Shown here in pieces: positions 21,904 to 31,122 of a stretch of 64,000 nt of DNA (the first letter of the stretch is position 1; each line of letters begins with the position of its first letter). The translations under genes and the position numbers were made by a program. The notes under the pieces are model-generated. The model was given only the letters and a program-made list of their open reading frames with translations. It was not told the DNA's origin and did no database searches. The stretch is from NCBI GenBank assembly GCA_016779565.1, contig JADHNJ010000005.1, forward strand, positions 1 through 64,000, given 5' to 3'. The DNA is from Pseudomonadales bacterium. GTDB taxonomy: Bacteria; Pseudomonadota; Gammaproteobacteria; Pseudomonadales; Azotimanducaceae.

Positions 21904-23162
21904 GGCATAAGTTCTAGTTGCACTTCGATTGATGAATCCTCAAAAATCAGTCGCCCGGATCTTGCCTCGATGTCATCAACGCTTGGGGTCGCAAGCCCGG
22001 ACTTGCTGATTCGAGCAATTACTTCCACCACATCGAAATCCGATAACCCGAAGTCAGGCATCATTGCCATCGTGCTATCTAAAACCACCTCGACTGGCCA
22101 CTGGATCGCGGGTCTACGCACCACTGCCAACGGCATTGGCGGCCCATCGGCGGCCCGCGCAAATACGAATAATGTTGCACCATCTGGCACTGCGCTTGGT
22201 GAAGTTACATTGACGCGCACCAAAATCCGTCGCGCCAAGGGCGTCGATTCCGCCTCTTCCGGCACCAGTTGATCAGGGGTCTGTGACTTAAGGTTTTGTA
22301 ATACATTACCGATTACGATTGCGCGTTGGCCGCTGGCATGGGCTAGAGCTTGTCTGAAACGCGCCTTCGCTTCGCCTAAATCACCCGTTTTATACGCTTC
22401 CATTCCTAAGATTTCGAGCAAGGTAACGCTTTTTGGCGCGCGAACAATCGCCTCGTCAAATTCCAGTTTTAATTCTGGAGACAAGACTCTGCCGGCTGCC
22501 AAATATCTTGCTTCTACAAGGGCAACAAACAATTCTGAGTCATCTGGATAGCGATACACTAAATCATTTAGCAATCGCACCGCGGCGGCATGCTCACCTA
22601 ATTGCAGTCGCAGTTGGGCCAAATAAAACGCTATTTGCTCATGCTCCGGCGCAACCTCTAAGACGCCTGCCATTGCTGAGGCAAGCGTTTTTAGCCCCGC
22701 TTCCGATCTAGGCTGTTGCTCAAATTCTGCGATATCCTCGAGCAGATACCATTCCGCCAGCGCGCCCTGCGAAGCACCAAAATCTCCGAACCAGAATAAG
22801 CTAATGCCAACCAGTAAAATACTGGCAACAAGGCTAGCGGCCATGGCAGCTCGAGCATCTTGCAACCGATGCACATGTCCCGGCTTAGACGAACCACGCT
22901 CAGCCGGTTTGACCATTGCTGATTCAGCCAAAATCAGCCTTTGGGTTTCAATGACCTGCGCGTCATAAGCGGATTGCGTCAATTCTTCGGCTGCTAGCGC
23001 TGCCGCTAGCTCTTCTAAACGCTCGGTGTGCAACGCAAGCGCTAAAGTCGCTTGGGACCGCTGATCCCTAGTCGCACCAGAGCGGGCTGTCACTATCGGC
23101 AACACCACAAAGCCAACCGCGATGACCAAACATAAGAGGCCCCAAAGCCAAAATTCGCTCAT
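21900..23162 (-). CDS. ccmI: Cytochrome c maturation protein CcmI
   Basis: Apocytochrome c chaperone of system I maturation. The 420-residue protein has two transmembrane segments (about 5-24 and 105-125) with an intervening charged coiled coil, then a periplasmic TPR region (about 140-270) and a C-terminal beta domain typical of CycH/CcmI. It overlaps ccmH by ATGA and ends the ccm operon. Confidence 0.9.
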   Translation of the reverse strand: MSEFWLWGLLCLVIAVGFVVLPIVTARSGATRDQRSQATLALALHTERLEELAAALAAEELTQSAYDAQVIETQRLILAESAMVKPAERGSSKPGHVHRLQDARAAMAASLVASILLVGISLFWFGDFGASQGALAEWYLLEDIAEFEQQPRSEAGLKTLASAMAGVLEVAPEHEQIAFYLAQLRLQLGEHAAAVRLLNDLVYRYPDDSELFVALVEARYLAAGRVLSPELKLEFDEAIVRAPKSVTLLEILGMEAYKTGDLGEAKARFRQALAHASGQRAIVIGNVLQNLKSQTPDQLVPEEAESTPLARRILVRVNVTSPSAVPDGATLFVFARAADGPPMPLAVVRRPAIQWPVEVVLDSTMAMMPDFGLSDFDVVEVIARISKSGLATPSVDDIEARSGRLIFEDSSIEVQLELMP

Positions 23163-23608
23163 CCTTTATCCAGCAACTGCTTGAGTTTGTCTTGTTCTTC
23201 GGGGTCCAGCGCCTTCGGTCCTTGATAAGCTCGCTGATTGATTCGAAACCAGATCCATAGGCCAAGAACGGCAAACAAAAACGGGGTGCCCCAAAGCAAC
23301 CAAGTTTGGGGCGTCCACCTCGGGTCATAGAGAATAAAATCACCATATCGTTCAAACAAAAAGGTGCGAATCTCAGCATCGGTTTTGCCTTCGAGCAGCA
23401 ACCGACGTACCGTCTCTCTTAGGTTCTGAGCGATCATGGCATCGGAGCCAGCAAGATTTGTGTTTAAACACTGGGGGCAACGTAACTCAGCAATGAGATC
23501 GTAGTACCGCGCCTTTAGCGTGTCATTGGGCATCTCAACGGGGTTTACGGGTGTCGCCTGCGCAAGAATCGACATCAGCAGACCGATTACAACAAAAGTG
23601 CCTCGCAT
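23159..23608 (-). CDS. ccmH: Cytochrome c maturation protein CcmH
   Basis: A 149-residue membrane-anchored thiol oxidoreductase that reduces apocytochrome c. It has an N-terminal signal segment, the family motif LRCPQC with C44 and C47, the conserved GKTDAEIRTFLFERYGDF region, whose core is FLFERYGDF, and a C-terminal transmembrane helix (about 104-122). It overlaps ccmG by one base (TAATG) and ccmI by four. Confidence 0.95.
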   Translation of the reverse strand: MRGTFVVIGLLMSILAQATPVNPVEMPNDTLKARYYDLIAELRCPQCLNTNLAGSDAMIAQNLRETVRRLLLEGKTDAEIRTFLFERYGDFILYDPRWTPQTWLLWGTPFLFAVLGLWIWFRINQRAYQGPKALDPEEQDKLKQLLDKG

Positions 23609-24147
23609 TATGATCCACCCATCGAATCTTGTGCCAAGTAGGTCGCAAGTGTGTCTTGATACACCCCTTCGGTCACCACGCCAACGTGCCGATACAAAAT
23701 TGTCCCTTCGGCGTTGACCACAAAAGTTTCAGGCGCGCCGTACACACCCAGATCAACGGCTAATGTGCCCTCGGCGTCAACCACGTGAAAGGCATACGGA
23801 TCACCAAGTTGCTCCAGCCAGCGCCTGGCTGCGTCTACGTCGTCATTGTAATTGACACCAATAATCTTTACGCCGTACTGCGTGTGAATTGCCGTTAGTG
23901 CATCGTGTTCTGCCACACAACTCGGGCACCAGGTCGCCCAAACATTGAGTAAAAACGGTTCTCCAGTGAGATCTGCCTCGGTCATTAAGCGGCCGGTTAG
24001 CAGGTTCGGTAGTTGAAATGCCGGTATCGGCTCACCTAAATTTTCTGAGGGTAATAAACGGGGATCAGACAATCGAAAGCCAAATCCAAGCAGCGCCACC
24101 AAAGCGGCAAAGACGACGATTGGTATCAGCACACTCGGCTTAGACAT
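23608..24147 (-). CDS. ccmG: Thiol:disulfide interchange protein CcmG/DsbE
   Basis: A periplasmic, membrane-anchored thioredoxin that supplies reductant for heme attachment. From the ATG at 24147 it is 179 residues, with a signal anchor (about 5-24) and the active site WCPSC (C74, C77) preceded by LLNVWAT. A longer frame begins with GTG at 24189 but lacks a ribosome site. ATG at 24147 overlaps the ccmF stop by eight bases. Confidence 0.94.
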   Translation of the reverse strand: MSKPSVLIPIVVFAALVALLGFGFRLSDPRLLPSENLGEPIPAFQLPNLLTGRLMTEADLTGEPFLLNVWATWCPSCVAEHDALTAIHTQYGVKIIGVNYNDDVDAARRWLEQLGDPYAFHVVDAEGTLAVDLGVYGAPETFVVNAEGTILYRHVGVVTEGVYQDTLATYLAQDSMGGS

Positions 24148-26128
24148 ACGCCGTCTCTGACCCTTGGCGCTCGGAGATCTTTTTTTCACGAAGCACGCTG
24201 CGCACCCGATAGCGTCGATCCAACAGCGATAAAAATCCGCTCAATCCAATGAGCACGCCACCGATCCATATCAGTCGGACGAGTGGCTTGATGTGGATCC
24301 GGACAGCCCATGCGCCCTCTGATAACGGCTCTCCCAAAGCAACATAAATGTCGCCAGCGAACCTCACCAGAATATCAGCTTCTGTCATGATCGATTGACT
24401 CGCTAAGTATCGACGTTTTTCAGGTTGTAAGACTGCTAGTAATTGCCCTGCCCGATACACTTCCAACCGACCCTGATCGGACAGGTAATTTGGCCCCTGC
24501 ACCGCCTCGGTGCCTAAAAACTTAACCTCAAGATCCCCGACGGTTGCGGTATCACCGGGCGCCATTCTGAGATCTGTTTCTTCGCTCATCATCACGGCAG
24601 AGACGATACCCAAAGCGACCACGGCTATCCCGAAGTGGCCAATGACCATGCTCCAGACAGCCAGGGGCTGTTTCAGCAATCGCCGCCAAGGGGCCTGCCT
24701 ACCCTTGACCCGTCTGCGCAGCTCCATCCCTAAATTCAAAGTTAACCAAAAAGCCAAAGTCGCGATGCCGCAAATCCAGAGATCTAGAGCGCCCAACAAA
24801 AGCGCAACCCCAACCCCCAACACGGTTGAACCAGCAAGCAAACGACCTTGGCCGTAAACTAGCACCCGTAAATCTGTTGCTGCCCACTGGCTACGCTGAC
24901 TGAATGCCATTAAAACGAGAAGCGGCAACATCAAGGGTACAAAGACCGCATTAAAATAAGGCGGCCCTACCGAAATTTTGGCGCCATCATTCAGTGCCTC
25001 ATAGGCTAAGGGATAGAGAGTGCCAACCAGAATCACTGCTGCGCTGATGGTTAAGAGTAAATTATTGGCGAGAATAAAATTCTCCCGACCCGACTTGTCG
25101 AATCCCACCACACTTTTCAAATTCCAAGCGCGAAGGCTGTATAGCGTCAGTGAGCCACCAATGACAATTGTAATAAACCACAATATCGCTTGCCCTCGCT
25201 CAGCATCGACCGCAAACGCATGGACTGAGGTCAATATCCCCGATCGAACCAGGAAAGCCCCTAATAAACTGAATGAAAACCCAAAGACTGCTAGCAGGAC
25301 TGTCCAAGATTTAAATACACCCCTTTTTTCCGTTGCAGCCAGGGAGTGGATTAATGCTGTGGCAATAAGCCAAGGCATGAAAGATGCATTCTCGACAGCA
25401 TCCCAAAACCACCAGCCGCCCCAACCCAACTCGTAGTAGGCCCACCAACTGCCGAGCGTAATACCCAACGTCAAAAATGCCCAAGCAGCATTCGTCCACG
25501 GCCTTGACCACCTAGCCCAACTCACGTCCAACTGGTTAGACCAAAGGCTCGCGATTGCAAAAGCAAAAGGCACAGCCAAACCGACGTACCCCATGTACAG
25601 CAGTGGCGGATGCACGATTAGACCAAAATCTTGTAAAAGTGGGTTTAGATCAGCGCCTTCCGACGGGTAAAACGGTAGCGTGCGTTCGAAGGGATTCGAG
25701 GTCAACAGCAAGAATAAATAAAACCCGACGCTCAACCCAGCCATAACGATTAAGACTCGCGCGCGAAATTCATCACTCAAAGGTTTCGAAAAATTTGCAA
25801 CCAAAAGGGTCCAGGTCGACATCACCAAAGTCCAAAGCAGAAATGACCCTTCATGAGCACCCCAAACTGCGGAAAATTGATACTGCCAAGGCAATAATGT
25901 ATTGGAATTTCGAGCTACATAGGCGACAGAGAAATCATTCGTCAAAAAGGCATAGGTCAACGCACAAAAGCTTAAGACTGTGAACAAAAAAACACCGCTC
26001 GCCAGCGATCGACCGGTATTAATCAGAAGGAGATTGCCGCGAAATAGTCCTACGCTAGGCAAAACCATTTGAAGCCCTGCCAGCACGCACGCAATAACCA
26101 AACAAAAGTGGCCAAGCTCAACAATCAT
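24140..26128 (-). CDS. ccmF: Heme lyase CcmF
   Basis: The large membrane subunit that joins heme to apocytochrome c. 662 residues with many transmembrane segments; the tryptophan-rich heme-handling motif GWGGWWFWDAVENASFMPWL, with core WWFWDAVENAS, is near residue 230. Conserved histidines lie in the flanking loops. Starts in an ATGA overlap with ccmE. Confidence 0.97.
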   Translation of the reverse strand: MIVELGHFCLVIACVLAGLQMVLPSVGLFRGNLLLINTGRSLASGVFLFTVLSFCALTYAFLTNDFSVAYVARNSNTLLPWQYQFSAVWGAHEGSFLLWTLVMSTWTLLVANFSKPLSDEFRARVLIVMAGLSVGFYLFLLLTSNPFERTLPFYPSEGADLNPLLQDFGLIVHPPLLYMGYVGLAVPFAFAIASLWSNQLDVSWARWSRPWTNAAWAFLTLGITLGSWWAYYELGWGGWWFWDAVENASFMPWLIATALIHSLAATEKRGVFKSWTVLLAVFGFSFSLLGAFLVRSGILTSVHAFAVDAERGQAILWFITIVIGGSLTLYSLRAWNLKSVVGFDKSGRENFILANNLLLTISAAVILVGTLYPLAYEALNDGAKISVGPPYFNAVFVPLMLPLLVLMAFSQRSQWAATDLRVLVYGQGRLLAGSTVLGVGVALLLGALDLWICGIATLAFWLTLNLGMELRRRVKGRQAPWRRLLKQPLAVWSMVIGHFGIAVVALGIVSAVMMSEETDLRMAPGDTATVGDLEVKFLGTEAVQGPNYLSDQGRLEVYRAGQLLAVLQPEKRRYLASQSIMTEADILVRFAGDIYVALGEPLSEGAWAVRIHIKPLVRLIWIGGVLIGLSGFLSLLDRRYRVRSVLREKKISERQGSETAYV

Positions 26129-26589
26129 GGCAACGCACTGCTCGCTGAGTCACCAGCTTCTAGCGCCATGGCAACTTCCGGAGGCATATACTTCTCATCG
26201 TGTTTAGCAAGAATTTCTTCCGCCTCGAACAGCCCGTCACGGGTGAATTCTCCGGTTGCTACTACCCCCTGACCTTCTCGAAATAGGTCAGGTAGAATGC
26301 CAGTGTAGTTCACTTCAAAGGTTGAACCCGCTAAATCAGTGACGTTAAAGCCAACCTTCAGGGAGTCGGACGCTCGAATAATGCTCCCTGCCTCCACCAT
26401 GCCGCCAACCCTGATCCGTTGGCCAAGTGGCACCTCGCCCGAGGTAACCTGCACAGGACTGTAAAATAAATTGATATTGCTATTTAAGGCTTGCAGCAAA
26501 AACGTCGTTGCAAGCCCGGCCAGTACCAGCAAGAACAAAATTTGCAACAGCCTTGCCCTCCGGTGTGCTTTCATCGGTCCGAATTTCAT
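26125..26589 (-). CDS. ccmE: Heme chaperone CcmE
   Basis: A 154-residue periplasmic heme carrier with one N-terminal transmembrane segment (about 13-32) and an OB-fold. The covalent heme-binding histidine is H130 in HDEKYMPPE, the same number as in E. coli from this start. ATG codons at residues 1 and 6 are both possible. Confidence 0.95.
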   Translation of the reverse strand: MKFGPMKAHRRARLLQILFLLVLAGLATTFLLQALNSNINLFYSPVQVTSGEVPLGQRIRVGGMVEAGSIIRASDSLKVGFNVTDLAGSTFEVNYTGILPDLFREGQGVVATGEFTRDGLFEAEEILAKHDEKYMPPEVAMALEAGDSASSALP

Positions 26590-26593
26590 GACT

Positions 26594-26767
26594 CTAGGTC
26601 TCCGTGTCAGCGTGCAACTGCGACTGCTTTTGCCGCCAACGGCTTTGCTGCATTAGACTGTGGATCACTAACCCAAGCCCAACAGCAATCGTGATACCGT
26701 AAGCGCCAAAGACATAAGGCGCGTAGCCGCCCATTGCAGCGAACTCTGCCCACGATTCAAAGCTCAT
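26594..26767 (-). CDS. ccmD: Heme exporter protein CcmD
   Basis: A 57-residue one-helix protein that releases holo-CcmE from CcmABC. From ATG at 26767 it begins MSFESWAEFAAMGGYAPYVF, typical of the family, then a transmembrane helix and a basic tail. It overlaps the 3' end of ccmC by 11 bases. The frame continues upstream to 26815, but that part is inside ccmC. Confidence 0.92.
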   Translation of the reverse strand: MSFESWAEFAAMGGYAPYVFGAYGITIAVGLGLVIHSLMQQSRWRQKQSQLHADTET

Positions 26768-27500
26768 CTTGAAAACTCCGCTGAACCCAATCAGCTTTGG
26801 CTTCCCGCCGCACAATCTCGAGTCGCAAACGCATCAACCAAACCAGAAAAAACCAGCTATAAGTGCCAATCACCATAACCAGGAGCGGCGCCCACATCTC
26901 AATGGGCATCGCTGGCTTTTCGGTGATCGAAAAGCTGGAGGGCTGATGTAATGTAAACCACCAATCCACGCTGAATTTGATAATAGGTAAATTAATCAGT
27001 CCGACCACTGCGAGCACAGCTGCTGCTCTGCCAGCGGATTGACCCGGCCCGGAGGCTTGTCGAATTGCAAGCACACCGGCGAACAAGAACAGCAAAATCA
27101 GCGTTGACGTCAGTCTCGCGTCCCACACCCAATATGTGCCCCACATTGGCTTACCCCAGAGGGCACCCGTCACGAGGGCTAAAGCCGTGACCCACGCTCC
27201 GATAGGCGCCGCGGTCTGCATAGCAGCGTCGGCGATCTTAAGCCGCCAAATTAAAGAAACGACCGCCGCCATCGCCATCATTGCGTAGCTTGACTGTGCC
27301 AATATGGCCGCCGGCACGTGCACATACATAATGCGATAGCTGTGCCCCTGCTGGTAATCTGCCGGCGCATATAAAAGCCCCCACACAAGGCCTATGGATA
27401 AGAGACACAGCGTGAGGGCTGCGAAGATGGGAATCAGTCGGCCTGATCTGGCGTAAAAAAACCTGGGGCTCCCCCACTCGTGAAACCAGCGCCACACCAT
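26757..27500 (-). CDS. ccmC: Heme exporter/delivery protein CcmC
   Basis: Membrane protein that loads heme on CcmE. 247 residues with six predicted transmembrane segments and the tryptophan-rich motif WGTYWVWDARLTS near residue 120; conserved histidines occur in the flanking loops (MYVHVPAA, TLHQPSS). The ATG at 27500 is preferred over 27524 because a GGGTCGGA segment lies just before it. Confidence 0.96.
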   Translation of the reverse strand: MVWRWFHEWGSPRFFYARSGRLIPIFAALTLCLLSIGLVWGLLYAPADYQQGHSYRIMYVHVPAAILAQSSYAMMAMAAVVSLIWRLKIADAAMQTAAPIGAWVTALALVTGALWGKPMWGTYWVWDARLTSTLILLFLFAGVLAIRQASGPGQSAGRAAAVLAVVGLINLPIIKFSVDWWFTLHQPSSFSITEKPAMPIEMWAPLLVMVIGTYSWFFLVWLMRLRLEIVRREAKADWVQRSFQDEL

Positions 27501-27568
27501 GTCCGACCCTTTTTTTAACCACAAAAATTATATCAGGTGTACGTTAAGACGTCAGGATTAGACGTCAA

Positions 27569-28213
27569 TCAACGACTTACCACGATCCTAGCAACGGTTG
27601 CCGTCGCTATCGGTAATGTCATCAATGAAAGGCTCAACAAACCGGCTAACAGGTAGCCATAAAAAGCTTGGCCTTCAGTCATGGCCCACTGGGTACCCAG
27701 AATCAGAGGCGGAACCAGAAACGGCATCAAAATCACTAACATCAAAGCGCCGCCGCGATTCAACCCCAAGGTCATCATGCCGCCTAAAATACAAAACAAA
27801 CTTAAAATTGGTGTGCCGAGAAGCAAAGAGGCGAGCAACCATAAAATGGCTGACGGTGTCATGGCTAGCATTAGACCCAAGAGGGGAGTGATCAACAATA
27901 ACGGCAACAGCGCGCTTAGCCAATGACCCGCACTCTTGATCAAACAGATCAACCAAAGAGGCTGTATGCCTAGGACCATTTGCTCTAACGTACCGTCTTC
28001 GAAATCCCCGACCAAACTTCGCTCAGCGGCAAGCAGGCTTGTTAGTAAAGTCACAACCCAAATGAGACCAACCGCCAGCTGGCGGAGTATCTCGGGATCG
28101 GGTGTTATCGCAAGTGGAAACAAAGCCACTACCAATACACCGAACATAAGCGATTGCACTGTTTCTGCTGGCGATCGCAACAAAATACGCAGCTCTCTAA
28201 GGACTAAGCCCAT
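27569..28213 (-). CDS. ccmB: ABC transporter permease CcmB
   Basis: Membrane subunit of the CcmAB ATPase that drives release of heme-loaded CcmE. 214 residues, six predicted transmembrane segments, starts LVLRELRILLRSPAE and carries the FEDGTLEQM motif. It overlaps ccmA by one base (TGATG). Confidence 0.94.
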   Translation of the reverse strand: MGLVLRELRILLRSPAETVQSLMFGVLVVALFPLAITPDPEILRQLAVGLIWVVTLLTSLLAAERSLVGDFEDGTLEQMVLGIQPLWLICLIKSAGHWLSALLPLLLITPLLGLMLAMTPSAILWLLASLLLGTPILSLFCILGGMMTLGLNRGGALMLVILMPFLVPPLILGTQWAMTEGQAFYGYLLAGLLSLSLMTLPIATATVARIVVSR

Positions 28214-28797
28214 CAGGTACGACCTAGCTGGAGGGTCTGGTCGACGGTCATTTGCTCAACCGCCTGATGACTGCTGAACACCAGCGCACCGCCTCGCTCA
28301 ATATGGTTCCGACAGATTGTCGACAGGCGGTCGCGACCCGATTGATCGAGTGCACTGAAGGCTTCATCCAGCAACCAAAGCGGCGCTGTCGCAAGTATCA
28401 ACCGTGCCAACGCTACCCGCTTTCGCTGCCCCTCCGACATTTGACCACAGGGCTGATGAGCTTGGGCGCTCAAATCAAGTTGGGCCAGAGCCTGAAACAC
28501 TTCAGACTCGTCACGACTTTCACCCTGTAAGGTCATCCAAAAAGTTAGATTCTCAAAAGCCGTTAATCGCGCGTTAAGCCCAAAACGATGGCTCAAGAAC
28601 ACACAAGACGGTACCTGCCAATCGATCTGGCCATCATAATCGTCTGAAAGACCTGCCAGAACTCGAAACAATGTACTCTTACCCGAGCCATTATCGCCGG
28701 TAATTTGCAGAACCTGTCCAGGCAAGACGTGAAAATCTAGATTCCGGAACAACCAGCGCTCTTGGCGATAGCAACTGAGTGATTCAGCCTGAAGCAT
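28213..28797 (-). CDS. ccmA: ABC transporter ATPase CcmA
   Basis: ATPase of the cytochrome c maturation complex, first gene of the ccmA-I operon. Walker A is GDNGSGKST, the signature is MSEGQRKRVALARL, and Walker B is LWLLDEAFSALD. In-frame ATGs at 28842, 28809 and 28797 are possible; the last aligns with the E. coli start and has GAGA upstream. The gene is divergent from rdgC. Confidence 0.94.
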   Translation of the reverse strand: MLQAESLSCYRQERWLFRNLDFHVLPGQVLQITGDNGSGKSTLFRVLAGLSDDYDGQIDWQVPSCVFLSHRFGLNARLTAFENLTFWMTLQGESRDESEVFQALAQLDLSAQAHQPCGQMSEGQRKRVALARLILATAPLWLLDEAFSALDQSGRDRLSTICRNHIERGGALVFSSHQAVEQMTVDQTLQLGRT

Positions 28798-28822
28798 GTT
28801 TTGTCTCATGATTAAAGCTGCC

Positions 28823-28881
28823 AGTATACGACGACTGGGCAACTTGTGGGATCGGTTAATGTGAACCGACTAGCGTATACT
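28823..28881. promoter_or_regulatory. Divergent promoter region ccmA / rdgC
   Basis: Two inverted copies of AGTATACG (28823-28830 and, inverted, 28874-28881) each supply a TATACT -10 element: leftward at 28823-28828 for ccmA, rightward at 28876-28881 for rdgC (start site about 28888). The expected -35 boxes would lie side by side in 28846-28858 but match the consensus poorly, so an activator may be needed. Found by eye. Confidence 0.35.
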
Positions 28882-28909
28882 TTGGGCTTAGACTGACTGA
28901 GCCCATCAA

Positions 28910-29803
28910 ATGCTGTTTGCTAACGCCACAATTTTCCATTTGTCATCAAACCTTCCTGATAATTTTGAGACACTCCTTGGGAACCAAATTTTCGAACCCT
29001 GCAGTGCCTTTAGTCAAAGTAGCTTTGGCTGGACATCACCATTGCCTGAAGGCTTTGAGGACCTTACTCGATCCTTTGGTCAACGTGTTTTATTTGCCGC
29101 AAAAATCGAAGATAAGGTGATTCCTGCGACAGCAGTGAAGGATTTGGTCTCAGAAAAATCGTCTCAATTTGCCAATCTCGACGGTAACCGACCATCAGCC
29201 AAGCAGCGCCAACAATTTAAAGAAGCGGCTTTTGATGAACTTTTGCCTCGCGCCCTTAGCAAGCATCGCCAAATCCTCGCCTATATCGACCCACTGGCAG
29301 GTTTACTGGTGATCAATAGTGCCGTTGCTGCTGATGTTGAAAGATTCGTTAACTATTTACGCATGACTTTGGGTTCCCTTGAGATTACTCGCATCGATGG
29401 CGGCCTCTCGGTCATTCAGCTCTTTACTCAATGGTTAAAAAGAGGTCAGGCGCCTCAAGGTTTTGAGCTCGCAGACGCCTGCGATCTCATTGATCTTGAG
29501 ACAGGCGCCAGTGTGGCCTGTAGAAAAATTTCCCTCAGAAACTCCGAAATTCTGGCCCACTTAGATGCCGGCAAAGTTTGTGCAAAGATTCGTCTAACTT
29601 GGGCACAAACCCTGTCGTTTACCATTGATAAAGATTTAGTGCTTAGGCAGATCCGATACGAAGCCATGAGTGATGAACCCGCCCCAGAGGATCAGGACTT
29701 GGACCCAGAAATCAAAGCGCTCGCCGAGTTAGACGCCCGGTTCGCACTCCTAAGTCAAGAGATTGCAGGACTCTATCCCAAGCTTACCCAAGCGCTCACT
29801 TAA
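28910..29803 (+). CDS. rdgC: Recombination-associated protein RdgC
   Basis: A 297-residue DNA-binding ring protein that limits RecA activity in vitro. The N-terminal pattern (MLFANATIFHL, then FEPCSAFSQSSFGW) and the middle SKHRQILAYID segment are typical of RdgC. The C-terminus ends in an acidic stretch before the final helices. It overlaps the convergent MFS gene by eight bases. A LexA site is not visible in its own promoter. Confidence 0.92.
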   Translation: MLFANATIFHLSSNLPDNFETLLGNQIFEPCSAFSQSSFGWTSPLPEGFEDLTRSFGQRVLFAAKIEDKVIPATAVKDLVSEKSSQFANLDGNRPSAKQRQQFKEAAFDELLPRALSKHRQILAYIDPLAGLLVINSAVAADVERFVNYLRMTLGSLEITRIDGGLSVIQLFTQWLKRGQAPQGFELADACDLIDLETGASVACRKISLRNSEILAHLDAGKVCAKIRLTWAQTLSFTIDKDLVLRQIRYEAMSDEPAPEDQDLDPEIKALAELDARFALLSQEIAGLYPKLTQALT

Positions 29804-30986
29804 AGGCTGTCTGACCAGCCCCTGCCATCAGGCTTTGGCGCCATCGGTGGAGCAGCAGTGCGCACAATGAAACGAGCACGAGCGCACTCGTATACACCAG
29901 CGCCATCCATCCCATCGACAATAAAAGATAGCCTGAGGAAAGTGCGGCAATAGCCTGCAAGCTAAACACAACGAAGTCATTACAAGCTTGAACTTTAAAT
30001 CGCTCAGCCGCTTCATAAGTGGTTGTCAGTAACGTGGTTCCGCCAAGGTACAAAAAATTCCAACCGACCCCCAATAACACCAGCGCCCACCAATAGTGCA
30101 TCAGTTCGCGACCGAGAAAAGCCACGAAAAGACATATTGTTAAGAGCACAACGCCCAGCAAAATCACCCTAACCGCTCCAAGTCGATCAACCATAAAGCC
30201 GCTTATCAAAGACGGTAAATACATCGCCATAATATGACTTTGAATCACCCAAGCGGTGTCCTCAAGACTAAAAGCGTCGACTCGATGCATTGCTACTGGC
30301 GTTGCGGTCATCAGCAAGCTCATCACAATCCAGGCTGATGCCGAAGCGCCCAAGGCTAATCTAAAATTTGGTTGCTGAGCAATTTCAGTCAATGGTCTAC
30401 CACTTTGCGTGCTTGGCACGCTGAGCACAGGCTCAGGTTGATAGCGAGTCAGTACCAAAACAGCCCCTGACATCAGTACCGATAAGCCAAGAAATGACCC
30501 AGCATAGAGCGTCCCCAGGCCCGCATTCTTGAAAATCGTCGCAACTTGAGGCCCAAGGAAAGCGGCAACTACCCCCGCTAGCATCAAAATAGAAAGTGCC
30601 CTTCCGGTTTGATCTCCGGCTACCGATTCTGCCACTGCAAACCGATATTGCTGCACGAACGCGTTATGAGACCCGATTAACGCGGTTGCCAGACAAAACA
30701 ACCAAAACATACCCCAAAAAATGGACATCGCTGCCAGTAGTCCGCCGAACAGCGCATAACTCGATGCGAAGACAAACCCTGCCTTACGTCCCCAACGGCG
30801 CATGAATAACGAGGCTGGAATCGTACTGAGCGCGGTGCCGACAATCATAAATGCCACCGGCAACGTCGCTAATCCGGCACTCGGTGCAAGGTCCGCGCCT
30901 ACAATGCCTCCTAAAAGGACAACCACAGGACCGCCTGTTTGCGCCATACACGCTGCCAGAGTCAGCACCCATAACGTACGATTCAT
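29796..30986 (-). CDS. MFS transporter
   Basis: A 396-residue protein with about 12 transmembrane segments and the MFS A-motif-like FMRRWGRKAGFV between helices 2 and 3. It has the internal two-half pattern of drug/metabolite exporters (a second motif FMVDRLGAVRV near residue 260). AGGA lies before the ATG. It is divergent from the monooxygenase gene and could export or import its substrate or product; the substrate is not identifiable. Confidence 0.85.
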   Translation of the reverse strand: MNRTLWVLTLAACMAQTGGPVVVLLGGIVGADLAPSAGLATLPVAFMIVGTALSTIPASLFMRRWGRKAGFVFASSYALFGGLLAAMSIFWGMFWLFCLATALIGSHNAFVQQYRFAVAESVAGDQTGRALSILMLAGVVAAFLGPQVATIFKNAGLGTLYAGSFLGLSVLMSGAVLVLTRYQPEPVLSVPSTQSGRPLTEIAQQPNFRLALGASASAWIVMSLLMTATPVAMHRVDAFSLEDTAWVIQSHIMAMYLPSLISGFMVDRLGAVRVILLGVVLLTICLFVAFLGRELMHYWWALVLLGVGWNFLYLGGTTLLTTTYEAAERFKVQACNDFVVFSLQAIAALSSGYLLLSMGWMALVYTSALVLVSLCALLLHRWRQSLMAGAGQTAFK

Positions 30987-31122
30987 GCTGTTATCCTAAT
31001 CAGGTTATTACGCTCATCTGTGACCGTCGCAGAGGCGTCTGCCAACAATAGCATCGGGACGGACATTTGAGTAAATACCAGCAGCATGCTTCAATATTCT
31101 TTGATCTATTGGGGCCAGCAAA

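Noticed and set aside
24510-24857. 115-codon plus-strand frame inside ccmF
   Set aside because: Antisense shadow of ccmF; low-complexity composition and no family.
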